A DNA stretch of 5,880 nt from Acidimicrobiales bacterium (GTDB lineage Bacteria > Actinomycetota > Acidimicrobiia > Acidimicrobiales > Poriferisodalaceae). The stretch is taken from NCBI GenBank assembly GCA_030749275.1, contig JASMKJ010000027.1:1-5880 (forward strand), given 5' to 3'. Below, one piece after another: positions 1 through 5,320 of this stretch. A model generated the notes under the pieces. That model saw only the letters and a list, made by a program, of their open reading frames with translations. It made no database searches and was not told where the DNA came from. A program made the position numbers and the translations under genes. Numbering within the stretch: position 1 is the stretch's first letter; each line of letters begins with the position of its first letter.

Positions 1-54
1 CGCCTGGTCCGGGTCCGGCGCCAGACCGACAACCACGACGCCGTCCTGGGCCAT
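1..54 (-). CDS. Possible 5' end of a divergent gene, cut by the left edge
   Basis: On the - strand an ATG at 54-52 opens a frame that stays open to the window edge and reads MAQDGVVVVGLAPDPDQA. A hydrophobic strand followed by an acidic, proline-rich loop is plausible for a cytoplasmic protein, but 18 residues are too few to name a family. An in-frame TGA lies two codons before the ATG, so a gene in this frame must start here or further in. No ribosome binding site precedes the ATG. The GTG at 36-34 has AGGA seven bases upstream, on the + strand TCCT at 44-47, and may be the better start. Sugar importer operons often have a divergent regulator or enzyme gene, which is the only contextual support. 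A + strand frame ending at 105 is also rich in G and C at third positions, so the real strand is uncertain. Confidence 0.25.
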   Translation of the reverse strand, partial: MAQDGVVVVGLAPDPDQA

Positions 55-83
55 AGGTCAGAGACCGAGTCGGCCCCGACCCG

Positions 84-105
84 TGTTGGTCTGGCACACC
101 AGTGA
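84..105. promoter_or_regulatory. Candidate operator: overlapping short dyads upstream of the importer operon
   Basis: The stretch around 87-102 contains two overlapping inverted repeats. One is TGGT (87-90) with ACCA (98-101); the other is CTGG (91-94) with CCAG (99-102). The hexamer TGGCAC (92-97) recurs at 112-117, inside the possible -35 region. Further short dyads lie just to the left: GGTC/GACC at 56-66 and GTCGG/CCGAC at 69-80. Such clusters fit a regulator binding upstream of or over the promoter. The arms are short and could arise by chance in GC-rich DNA, so this is a weak inference. Confidence 0.22.
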
Positions 106-110
106 TCTAG

Positions 111-137
111 TTGGCACCATAGTCTTAAGGGCATAAT
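111..137 (+). promoter_or_regulatory. Candidate sigma-70-type promoter of the importer operon
   Basis: TTGGCA at 111-116 matches the -35 consensus at five of six bases, and CATAAT at 132-137 matches the -10 consensus at five of six. The spacer is 15 bases, shorter than the preferred 17, which lowers confidence. The -10 box ends 40 bases before the ATPase start codon, leaving room for a short leader. No other good pair was seen in the upstream gap. Confidence 0.4.
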
Positions 138-177
138 CGGCGTTTCGTCATCAGCGAGCACAAGATAGGACCATACG

Positions 178-1719
178 GTGGAAGCTGCTCCCCTTCTCGA
201 AGCCTTACGGATCGTCAAGAACTACCCCGGCGTTCTAGCGCTTGACAAAGTCGATTTTTCGCTTGAACGGGGCGAGATCCATGCCCTTCTCGGTGAGAAC
301 GGAGCAGGAAAGTCAACCCTTGTGAAGATCCTTACAGGAGCTGAGCAGCCGGATGAAGGAGAGGTGTTAATCGACGGTGGTGTAGTTGACGTATCTACGC
401 CGCGCAAGGCCCAGGAGAACGGCGTTGCTGCCATCTACCAGGAAGTAGGTCTCGAACTTGTCCCTCAACTCAGCGTTGGAGAGAACATCTTCTTGGGCCG
501 AGAACCGAAACGCTGGCCGGCCCGAATCGACTGGTCAGCGCTATACAGCCGGGCGGAAGAACTGCTACAACGGCTTGAGTTCGATCCGGAGTTTCTAAGA
601 GAGCCAGTTGCCAATCTCGGCCTTGGTAAGCAACAAATTGTTGCCGTAGCCAAGGCTCTCTCGTTGAACGCTCGAATCTTCATTATGGACGAACCCACTG
701 CCTCACTGAACTCGCATGAGACCGAAAACCTGTTCAATACGATGCGAGCTCTCAGCGGAACTGGCGTGGGAATTGTCTATATCTCGCACCGACTGGAAGA
801 GGTTCTCTCGTGTGCGCATCGGGTAACGGTGCTACGCGACGGGCGAATGGTGGGCACGGTACCTGTCGTCACTGGAGTGGGGCCGGAAGGGGAGCTAACA
901 GTCGAGGCCCAACAATCGCAACTCGTTCGCATGATGGTTGGACACGACCTTGCAGAGAAGTACCCGCGCTCTCAGGCAACACCTGGAGCCCCTGCTCTCG
1001 GACTCGAGACAGTTTCGGGCGCCGGCGGGAAATTCTCAGATGTCACCATGACCGTCCATGAAGGAGAGACCGTCGGCGTATACGGGATTACAGGTTGCGG
1101 TAGTAGAGAGTTAGCCCGGTCCCTCTTTGGACTCGAACCGATCCAATCTGGGAAAGTCACGATTCTTGGAGAGCTGAAGTCAGTCCAATCTCCAAGAGAT
1201 GCCATTTCGGCTGGAATCGCCTTTATCTCCGATGATCGCAACAGGGACGGTCTTATAGTCGGACGCTCTGTGCGGGAGAACATCACGGCACCGATCTCGA
1301 AATCCCTTGCGACGTTTGGCGTTATCAGGTCTAAACAGGAGGTCGCGGTAAGCCGTAAACATGTCAGCGACCTCAACATCAGGACTCCGACCATCGATCA
1401 ACTCGTTCGGAACCTGAGCGGTGGCAACCAACAGAAGGTGGTGTTTGCCAAGTGGCTATCCAGCCAAGCGCGGGTTTTTTTGTTCAATGAACCCACACGC
1501 GGTATCGACGTAGCTGCCAAAGTCGAGATCTACAGGCTGATCAGCAATCTGAAATCCAACGGAGCCGCCATATTGATCGTCTCATCGGAACTCCCGGAAG
1601 TGTTGGGAGTCTGTGACCGCGTGTTGGTAATGCGTCGAGGATCTATCGCCATGGAACTTGATCCACGGGATACTGAGACCACCCAAGCGGGGGTCTTCGA
1701 TATCGCCAGCGGTGGTTAG
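178..1719 (+). CDS. CUT2-family sugar ABC transporter ATPase with two nucleotide-binding domains (RbsA/MglA-like)
   Basis: This 513-residue cytoplasmic ATPase drives uptake through the two permeases encoded after it. It has the tandem-domain plan of RbsA/MglA/XylG proteins and their usual length of about 500 residues. The N-terminal domain shows Walker A GENGAGKST (39-47), Q-loop Gln88, Walker B with D171 and E172, and H-loop His204. Its signature is degenerate: LGLGKQQ at 147-153. The C-terminal domain has a non-functional P-loop, GITGCGSRE (303-311), a canonical signature LSGGNQQK (413-420), and Walker B FNEPT with Asn437 where Asp is expected. So one composite ATP site, N-terminal Walker motifs with C-terminal signature, looks intact and the other looks dead. 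About 15 extra residues after DGRMVGTV precede the RMMVG linker. The GTG start is fixed by an in-frame TAG at 166-168 and by AGGA at 167-170, seven bases upstream. The transported compound cannot be read from this subunit. Family assignment is firm. Confidence 0.95.
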   Translation: MEAAPLLEALRIVKNYPGVLALDKVDFSLERGEIHALLGENGAGKSTLVKILTGAEQPDEGEVLIDGGVVDVSTPRKAQENGVAAIYQEVGLELVPQLSVGENIFLGREPKRWPARIDWSALYSRAEELLQRLEFDPEFLREPVANLGLGKQQIVAVAKALSLNARIFIMDEPTASLNSHETENLFNTMRALSGTGVGIVYISHRLEEVLSCAHRVTVLRDGRMVGTVPVVTGVGPEGELTVEAQQSQLVRMMVGHDLAEKYPRSQATPGAPALGLETVSGAGGKFSDVTMTVHEGETVGVYGITGCGSRELARSLFGLEPIQSGKVTILGELKSVQSPRDAISAGIAFISDDRNRDGLIVGRSVRENITAPISKSLATFGVIRSKQEVAVSRKHVSDLNIRTPTIDQLVRNLSGGNQQKVVFAKWLSSQARVFLFNEPTRGIDVAAKVEIYRLISNLKSNGAAILIVSSELPEVLGVCDRVLVMRRGSIAMELDPRDTETTQAGVFDIASGG

Positions 1720-1722
1720 GGG
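1718..1722 (+). promoter_or_regulatory. Ribosome binding site that sets the first permease start
   Basis: AGGGG at 1718-1722 overlaps the ATPase stop codon (TAG, 1717-1719) and lies seven bases before the GTG at 1730. This supports GTG-1730 as the permease start. The longer open frame begins at a TTG at 1658, inside the ATPase gene, with no clear binding site, and would add 24 residues without membrane character. Confidence 0.6.
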
Positions 1723-1729
1723 CGCGGCG

Positions 1730-2713
1730 GTGGCCTCCATTAGAAACAAAAGATCTACCGCTCGGTTGGCTTCTTTATGGCGAGGTCACGGCACTGAGTT
1801 GGTTTTGTTGGGAGCGATCGGCGGGGTCTTGATTCTGTTCAGTCGATTCGCGCCGGGAATGCTGACGAGCAACAACCTTGTCAGCATTCTGCGCCAGATG
1901 TCGTTTATCGCCATAGCTGGACTTGGGATCACATTTGTCATTATCTCTGGCCGGATCGACCTGTCTGTCGGATCAACGATTACCGTCGCCTCGACGACCA
2001 TGGCTCTTCTTGTAACCCGTCATGGCGTTCCCTCTGGAGTGGCACTGGTCCTTCCGGTGCTAATCGGGATGATGGTGGGAATGATCAATGGTCTCCTAAC
2101 CACCAAAGCTCGGGTGACCTCTGTAATTGCAACACTTGGAACGCTGATCGCACTTGATGGCGCGGCGAAGTTGATTGTCGGCGGTGAAACGATCGCCGGT
2201 CTCCCGAAGGTTGTTACCTACCTCGGATCCTCCAAGTTGGGTCCGGTGCCAGTGTCTGTGTTCGTCATGCTCTTCGTGTGGTTTGGAGCAGAGTTCACCC
2301 TCCGGAAGACCTCCTTCGGCCGAAACTGCTATCACATAGGAAGCAACGAGCAAGCCGCCTCACTTAACGGGATTGCCGTAGACCGCTACGTGACCTGGTT
2401 CTTTATGACTGCGGGTGCTCTTTCCGGCCTGGCGGCTCTCATCCTTGTTGGCCGGCTGCGGTCCGCCAACGTGGACATCGGGGTTGGGCTCGAGCTCCAG
2501 GCGATCGCGGTCGCCGTGATCGGCGGCGGAAGCCTCTTCGGTGGTAAAGGTACGGCCACTGGAACGGTGTTCGCTGTCGGCCTTATGGCGGTCATCAATA
2601 GTGGCATGAGACTCAGTTCTGTAAATGTGTACTGGCAAACTGCAGTGACCGGCGCACTGATTGTCGTCGCAGTTTCCATTGACGCGATACGGCGACGGGG
2701 GGATAGATCATGA
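1730..2713 (+). CDS. CUT2-family sugar ABC transporter permease, first subunit (RbsC-like)
   Basis: From the preferred GTG start this is a 327-residue inner-membrane protein made almost entirely of hydrophobic helices, the normal size for RbsC/AraH/XylH permeases. Family landmarks are GRIDLSVGS (74-82), the NGLLTTKARV segment from residue 120, GSNEQAA (204-210), and the glycine-rich ELQAIAVAVIGGGSLFGGKG segment (255-274) near the C-terminus. A short basic N-terminus (RNKR) precedes the first helix, which fits a cytoplasmic start. The gene begins 10 bases after the ATPase stop and ends in an ATGA overlap with the second permease, so the three are almost certainly cotranscribed and translationally coupled. 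It should pair with the next gene product to form the translocation pore. Family is firm; the start is moderately sure (TTG at 1658 is the alternative); substrate is unknown. Confidence 0.93.
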   Translation: MASIRNKRSTARLASLWRGHGTELVLLGAIGGVLILFSRFAPGMLTSNNLVSILRQMSFIAIAGLGITFVIISGRIDLSVGSTITVASTTMALLVTRHGVPSGVALVLPVLIGMMVGMINGLLTTKARVTSVIATLGTLIALDGAAKLIVGGETIAGLPKVVTYLGSSKLGPVPVSVFVMLFVWFGAEFTLRKTSFGRNCYHIGSNEQAASLNGIAVDRYVTWFFMTAGALSGLAALILVGRLRSANVDIGVGLELQAIAVAVIGGGSLFGGKGTATGTVFAVGLMAVINSGMRLSSVNVYWQTAVTGALIVVAVSIDAIRRRGDRS

Positions 2714-3717
2714 CTCCCCGTCGTAGTCCGAAGGACGATAAGAGAGCTACTCGGCTGGCCGGCAGCCTGTTGCGGTTACTTGTGCGACGAGGACAACTCA
2801 TCTGGTTGATGGTGGCTGTTGCTGTCGTTGCTATGAGTCTGATTAGTCCCCACTTCCTAACTGTTGAGAACCTATTCACGAACGTCCTTCGTCAATCCGC
2901 TGTCGTTGGGATCGTCAGCGTCGGCATGACCTTGGTAATCGCAACCCGTGGGTTCGACCTTTCGGTGGGTTCTAACATCGCACTGTCAAGTTCCATAATG
3001 GCCCTGCTACTGACCGAAAGTGGCGCCACGGTTATCGAGGGTATTGCTGTCGCTCTGGCGATCGGGGCAGCGATCGGAGCCACAAACGGTGTTCTAGTAG
3101 CCAAGATCCGGGTTCCTCCGTTCATCGCTACCCTCGGGATGTTGTCGATTGCACGGGGTCTCGCTCTGGTGTTCGCTGGAACAACCCCGGTAGACCTCCT
3201 GCCGCAATCTCTTCTTGATCTAGGCCGCGGCAAAGTGGGCTTTCTACCACTCCCCGTGTTGTTCTTGGCCGGTACATGGTTGGTAGCTGCCTATCTTGTC
3301 AAACACACCCGATTCGGAAGATACGCCTTGGCGATCGGAAGTAACGAGGAGGGAGCCAGGCTGTCCGGGGTGAAGGTTGATTCATACAGAATTGCCCACT
3401 ACGTCGTTCTTGGGGTCCTGACGGCTGCTGCCGGGGTCGTCCTCACAGGCCGCCTAGGTGCCGCTCAGGCGACGATGGCAGTCGGACTAGAATTCCAGGC
3501 GATCGCGGCCGTGGTAGTCGGCGGAACCAGTCTTTTCGGTGGCGAAGCCAAACTTGCCGGAAGCGTCGGTGGAGCCATTCTAGTCGGCGTCCTGAGAAAC
3601 GGCCTCTTGCTGCGCAGTGTGGACACTAACTGGATCAACATAATCATTGGCGCTGTCATGGTGGCTTCAGTGGCATTTGACGGGTTAAGACGAATCCGAG
3701 CGGGGCGCCTCAGCTGA
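2710..3717 (+). CDS. CUT2-family sugar ABC transporter permease, second subunit (RbsC-like)
   Basis: This 335-residue membrane protein is the second pore subunit of the importer and a diverged paralogue of the permease before it. Shared landmarks include TRGFDLSVGS (79-88), a GSNEEGARLSG loop after an HTRFGRYA segment, and a late EFQAIAAVVVGGTSLFGG segment. The N-terminus is long and basic (about 30 residues with many Arg and Lys) before the first helix, consistent with a cytoplasmic tail. Its ATG overlaps the previous stop codon as ATGA, and GGGGGA at 2697-2702 serves as ribosome binding site seven bases upstream. Two unlike permeases with one double-domain ATPase is the arrangement known from LsrC/LsrD and from rhizobial RhaP/RhaQ, unlike ribose systems with a single RbsC. 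No binding-protein gene follows on this strand; the nearest is convergent, at the right edge. Confidence 0.93.
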   Translation: MTPRRSPKDDKRATRLAGSLLRLLVRRGQLIWLMVAVAVVAMSLISPHFLTVENLFTNVLRQSAVVGIVSVGMTLVIATRGFDLSVGSNIALSSSIMALLLTESGATVIEGIAVALAIGAAIGATNGVLVAKIRVPPFIATLGMLSIARGLALVFAGTTPVDLLPQSLLDLGRGKVGFLPLPVLFLAGTWLVAAYLVKHTRFGRYALAIGSNEEGARLSGVKVDSYRIAHYVVLGVLTAAAGVVLTGRLGAAQATMAVGLEFQAIAAVVVGGTSLFGGEAKLAGSVGGAILVGVLRNGLLLRSVDTNWINIIIGAVMVASVAFDGLRRIRAGRLS

Positions 3718-3855
3718 GTGTGAGCGGCTCTAGGGGGTTCCGCCAAGGTCGTGCTAACCAACCATGGGGGCTGCCGCGCCTGAATCAGGTTCGATTAGTA
3801 GCGGTGTCGGGCAGGACGGAGGAAAGAGTTCCGGGAGAGTTGTGTTGCCGCGGCG
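3718..3855. other. Spacer between convergent operons with only weak dyads
   Basis: This 138-base spacer separates the 3' ends of the importer operon and of the - strand enzyme operon. Transcription from both sides should stop here, but no strong hairpin with a T tract is visible. Weak candidates are the palindrome CTCAGCTGAG (3709-3718), which covers the second permease stop codon, GCGG/CCGC (3724-3727 with 3740-3743), and CCTGA/TCAGG (3779-3789) with a one-base centre. No convincing gene was found; a + strand frame from 3720 lacks protein-like character. Confidence 0.5.
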
Positions 3856-4641
3856 CTAACTGGCCGAAAGGACCTCTTCCGTGTCGAGCAACGACCAGTC
3901 GTAGGCTCGAGCGTAGAAGTAGGGGAGAAAATCCTCGGCCGGGATGGTTGCGAGTGACCTAGCACTCGCTATCAGGTCACCTTCCACATAAGTTGCCCGG
4001 TTCACGCTGACAACCTCGATCTCATCAAAGGGGTCTTGGGGGGTTCCGCGCAGGGTCAGCGACCCGGTTCCTTCTCGATTGACGGATAAGTCGAGGTTGA
4101 ATTCGGCCAATGTGAGTACCGCGTCGTGTTCAAGGCCGTTCCCGTCTGTAGCCGGTAAAGCCTTGACATTGAAGTTGGCGCCTGTCTCCTGGGCCGGTCC
4201 CAGGTCTGTGTGCAGATCCGCTTCGATTTCGATCAGACGCACTCCGTCCTTACCGAGCCAACCGCTCATTCGGTTTCCGCGCTTCCGGAGGTCCATCTCT
4301 GCATACTTCTTCGGCTCTCCGAGAACTTCGCGACCGTAAATGATCGCCGCATCAGTTGACATGTGCATAGCAAGCACATAGGTCGCTTCGATATCGCCGT
4401 GGCGGGCGGCTACATAGAGGGCACCACCGTCGTAATCGGCGACGCAGTTGCTCTGCCATCGGCCCACCATGGCCACCATTAGCGGCTCTTCTGTGGGTTC
4501 AAGCCCTGGAGGTAGGAGGTTCTGGACAGTTTCCGGGGTGGTTAAAAACTCGATTTGTAGCATTTCGGCGTTCACAAAGCGGGGCGCCTTGATGATCTCC
4601 TGGATCCGACTGATTTCTTCTTTCGTCTTGACAAAGCCCAT
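3856..4641 (-). CDS. Acetoacetate-decarboxylase-like enzyme (ADC superfamily)
   Basis: This 261-residue soluble protein matches the length and core of the acetoacetate decarboxylase family, whose founding member removes CO2 from acetoacetate through a lysine Schiff base. The active-site segment GREVLGEPKK (103-112) lines up without gaps with the Clostridium enzyme segment that ends in Lys115-Lys116. Lys111 is therefore the likely Schiff-base lysine and Lys112 its pKa-lowering neighbour. By my alignment from memory, Arg29 corresponds to Ala25 here, and Glu76 falls at about Tyr70, flanked by Asp69 and Asp71. Loss of these residues is typical of family members with other chemistry, such as aldolase or dehydratase reactions, so decarboxylation of acetoacetate should not be assumed. 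The ATG start has AAGGA (+ strand 4652-4656) ten bases upstream. It lies 85 bases after a small barrel-type gene on the same strand, probably in one operon. Superfamily is firm; reaction is unknown. Confidence 0.85.
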   Translation of the reverse strand: MGFVKTKEEISRIQEIIKAPRFVNAEMLQIEFLTTPETVQNLLPPGLEPTEEPLMVAMVGRWQSNCVADYDGGALYVAARHGDIEATYVLAMHMSTDAAIIYGREVLGEPKKYAEMDLRKRGNRMSGWLGKDGVRLIEIEADLHTDLGPAQETGANFNVKALPATDGNGLEHDAVLTLAEFNLDLSVNREGTGSLTLRGTPQDPFDEIEVVSVNRATYVEGDLIASARSLATIPAEDFLPYFYARAYDWSLLDTEEVLSAS

Positions 4642-4726
4642 TTGATGCGGGTCCTTTCGTCTCGTAGGTGTTAGCTGATCGGCCCTGCGGTGCTATCACG
4701 ATCTCGTCGGACCAAAGACCGCGGGA

Positions 4727-5056
4727 TTAGGGGATGTCTCCGTCGAGATTTAGCTGGTAGACGGTTCTTGGAAAGAGTCCTTCCGGGCCCGGATCGTCTA
4801 GTTCAATCACCTCGCTAAACCGAGGGGCGAGGGCTTGGTGTTGGGAGTCCTGAGTCACGGCCTCCAGGAGTTGCTCTGTCGTCCCCGAGTGTTCGACGAA
4901 CTCGATCCAACTATCTCCGTGGGTGTATTTGACCCAGCGGTGAGCGCCGGCCCGCGTGTACACCTCGTCGAGTATCGGCGCCACCTCCCGGACCAAGATC
5001 TCGGCGTCCGCTCTCCGACCTGGTTTGATCTTGAGAACAATTGCCGTTCTTGTCAC
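4727..5056 (-). CDS. Small protein of probable dimeric alpha/beta-barrel (ferredoxin-like) fold
   Basis: From the GTG at 5056 this is a 109-residue soluble protein. Its pattern is an N-terminal strand (TAIVLKIKPG, 4-13), a helix (about 16-35), a GAH turn (37-39), two short strands (RWVKY and SWIEFVEH, 40-56), an amphipathic helix (about 59-75) and a final strand. This order is typical of dimeric alpha/beta-barrel proteins such as antibiotic-biosynthesis monooxygenases, LsrG and rhamnose mutarotases. The GAH turn and E52-FVE55 strand recall rhamnose mutarotase, but that enzyme's catalytic YxxxH near residues 18-22 is absent, so that function is unlikely. The start is supported by AGGAGG (+ strand 5061-5066), four bases upstream. 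A longer frame from 5101 would begin with an Arg/Gln-rich stretch and is less likely. It precedes the decarboxylase-like gene on the same strand, so the two may act on the same compound. No specific reaction can be named. Confidence 0.75.
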   Translation of the reverse strand: MTRTAIVLKIKPGRRADAEILVREVAPILDEVYTRAGAHRWVKYTHGDSWIEFVEHSGTTEQLLEAVTQDSQHQALAPRFSEVIELDDPGPEGLFPRTVYQLNLDGDIP

Positions 5057-5060
5057 GTTG

Positions 5061-5066
5061 CCTCCT
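5061..5066 (-). promoter_or_regulatory. Perfect ribosome binding site before the barrel-type gene
   Basis: The + strand CCTCCT reads AGGAGG on the - strand, four bases before the GTG at 5056-5054. The spacing is short, but the match is the best in the window. It decides the start in favour of GTG-5056 over the upstream ATG at 5101-5099. Confidence 0.65.
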
Positions 5067-5105
5067 GGCACTTTTCTGCTCGGATCACCCTGGCGTTGCA
5101 CGTGT

Positions 5106-5118
5106 TTCTGGCCCAGAA
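5106..5118. promoter_or_regulatory. Candidate operator: 13-base dyad TTCTGG-C-CCAGAA
   Basis: A perfect 6-base inverted repeat with a single central base lies about 50 bases upstream of the barrel-type gene start. A second dyad, AGGT-C-ACCT (5126-5134), sits just beyond it within a looser TCAGG/CCTGA pair (5124-5143). A one-base centre argues against an RNA hairpin and for a protein-binding site. This position suits control of the barrel and decarboxylase-like genes. No firm -35/-10 pair was recognised next to it, so the role is inferred. Confidence 0.3.
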
Positions 5119-5261
5119 CCGTCTCAGGTCACCTAGGGCCTGACTGATGCCGCAACAAGGGGTCAACCCTGCTGATGTCGCTGCGGGTGCGCCTGGCTGC
5201 CGACCGTACCCCACGCTTCCTACCAGTATCCGATGCGGCACTTTCAAAGCAACCAGAGCCT

Positions 5262-5307
5262 GTGTCCGGGCCCACATACCGGGTTCAAACCGGCTGGGCC
5301 CGGACAC
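5262..5307 (-). terminator. Strong hairpin after the binding-protein gene: terminator or mRNA-stabilising stem
   Basis: The arms GTGTCCGGGCCCA (5262-5274) and TGGGCCCGGACAC (5295-5307) are perfect 13-base reverse complements around a 20-base loop. The loop holds a smaller GGTT/AACC pair (5282-5285 with 5288-5291). It begins 13 bases after the binding-protein stop codon in the direction of that gene's transcription. No T tract follows on the - strand, so it is not a textbook intrinsic terminator, although terminators without U tails are reported in actinobacteria. It could equally protect the 3' end of the binding-protein message and lower expression of the genes beyond, as is common where binding protein must be made in excess. 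Confidence 0.65.
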
Positions 5308-5320
5308 GCTCTCGATTCAA

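Larger units (their letters stand above)
5057..5320. other. 264-base gap between binding-protein and barrel-type genes
   Basis: This gap holds the strong hairpin (5262-5307), the dyads near 5106-5143 and the AGGAGG at 5061-5066. No protein-like frame was found: the frames crossing it are rich in Arg, Pro, Thr and Ser or run into neighbouring genes out of frame. On the - strand TTGACC (+ strand 5161-5166) could be a -35 box, but no matching -10 follows at 16-18 bases. The likely content is a 3' stem for the upstream message plus a leader or promoter for the two enzyme genes. Confidence 0.5.

Noticed and set aside
972..1431. Two - strand frames inside the ATPase gene
   Set aside because: They are antisense to conserved ATPase motifs and have no recognisable protein character.
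1658..1729. Longer first-permease start at TTG-1658, overlapping the ATPase gene
   Set aside because: Rare start codon, no ribosome binding site and no membrane-like sequence in the extension; GTG-1730 has AGGGG at the right distance.
3720..3962. 80-residue + strand frame after the second permease
   Set aside because: Arg/Gly/Pro-rich translation, no family resemblance, and it overlaps the real - strand enzyme gene.
4727..5056. Calling the small barrel protein a rhamnose mutarotase or LsrG
   Set aside because: Only fold-level pattern and the GAH turn match; the mutarotase catalytic Tyr/His are absent, so a specific name is not supported.
5279..5294. tRNA T-arm-like motif (GGTTCAAACC)
   Set aside because: It is the loop of the 13-bp hairpin; the five-pair T stem does not form and no anticodon or acceptor arm is present.
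5053..5307. 84-residue - strand frame filling the gap before the barrel-type gene
   Set aside because: It starts in the hairpin, ends at the beginning of the barrel-type gene in another frame, and has no protein-like pattern.
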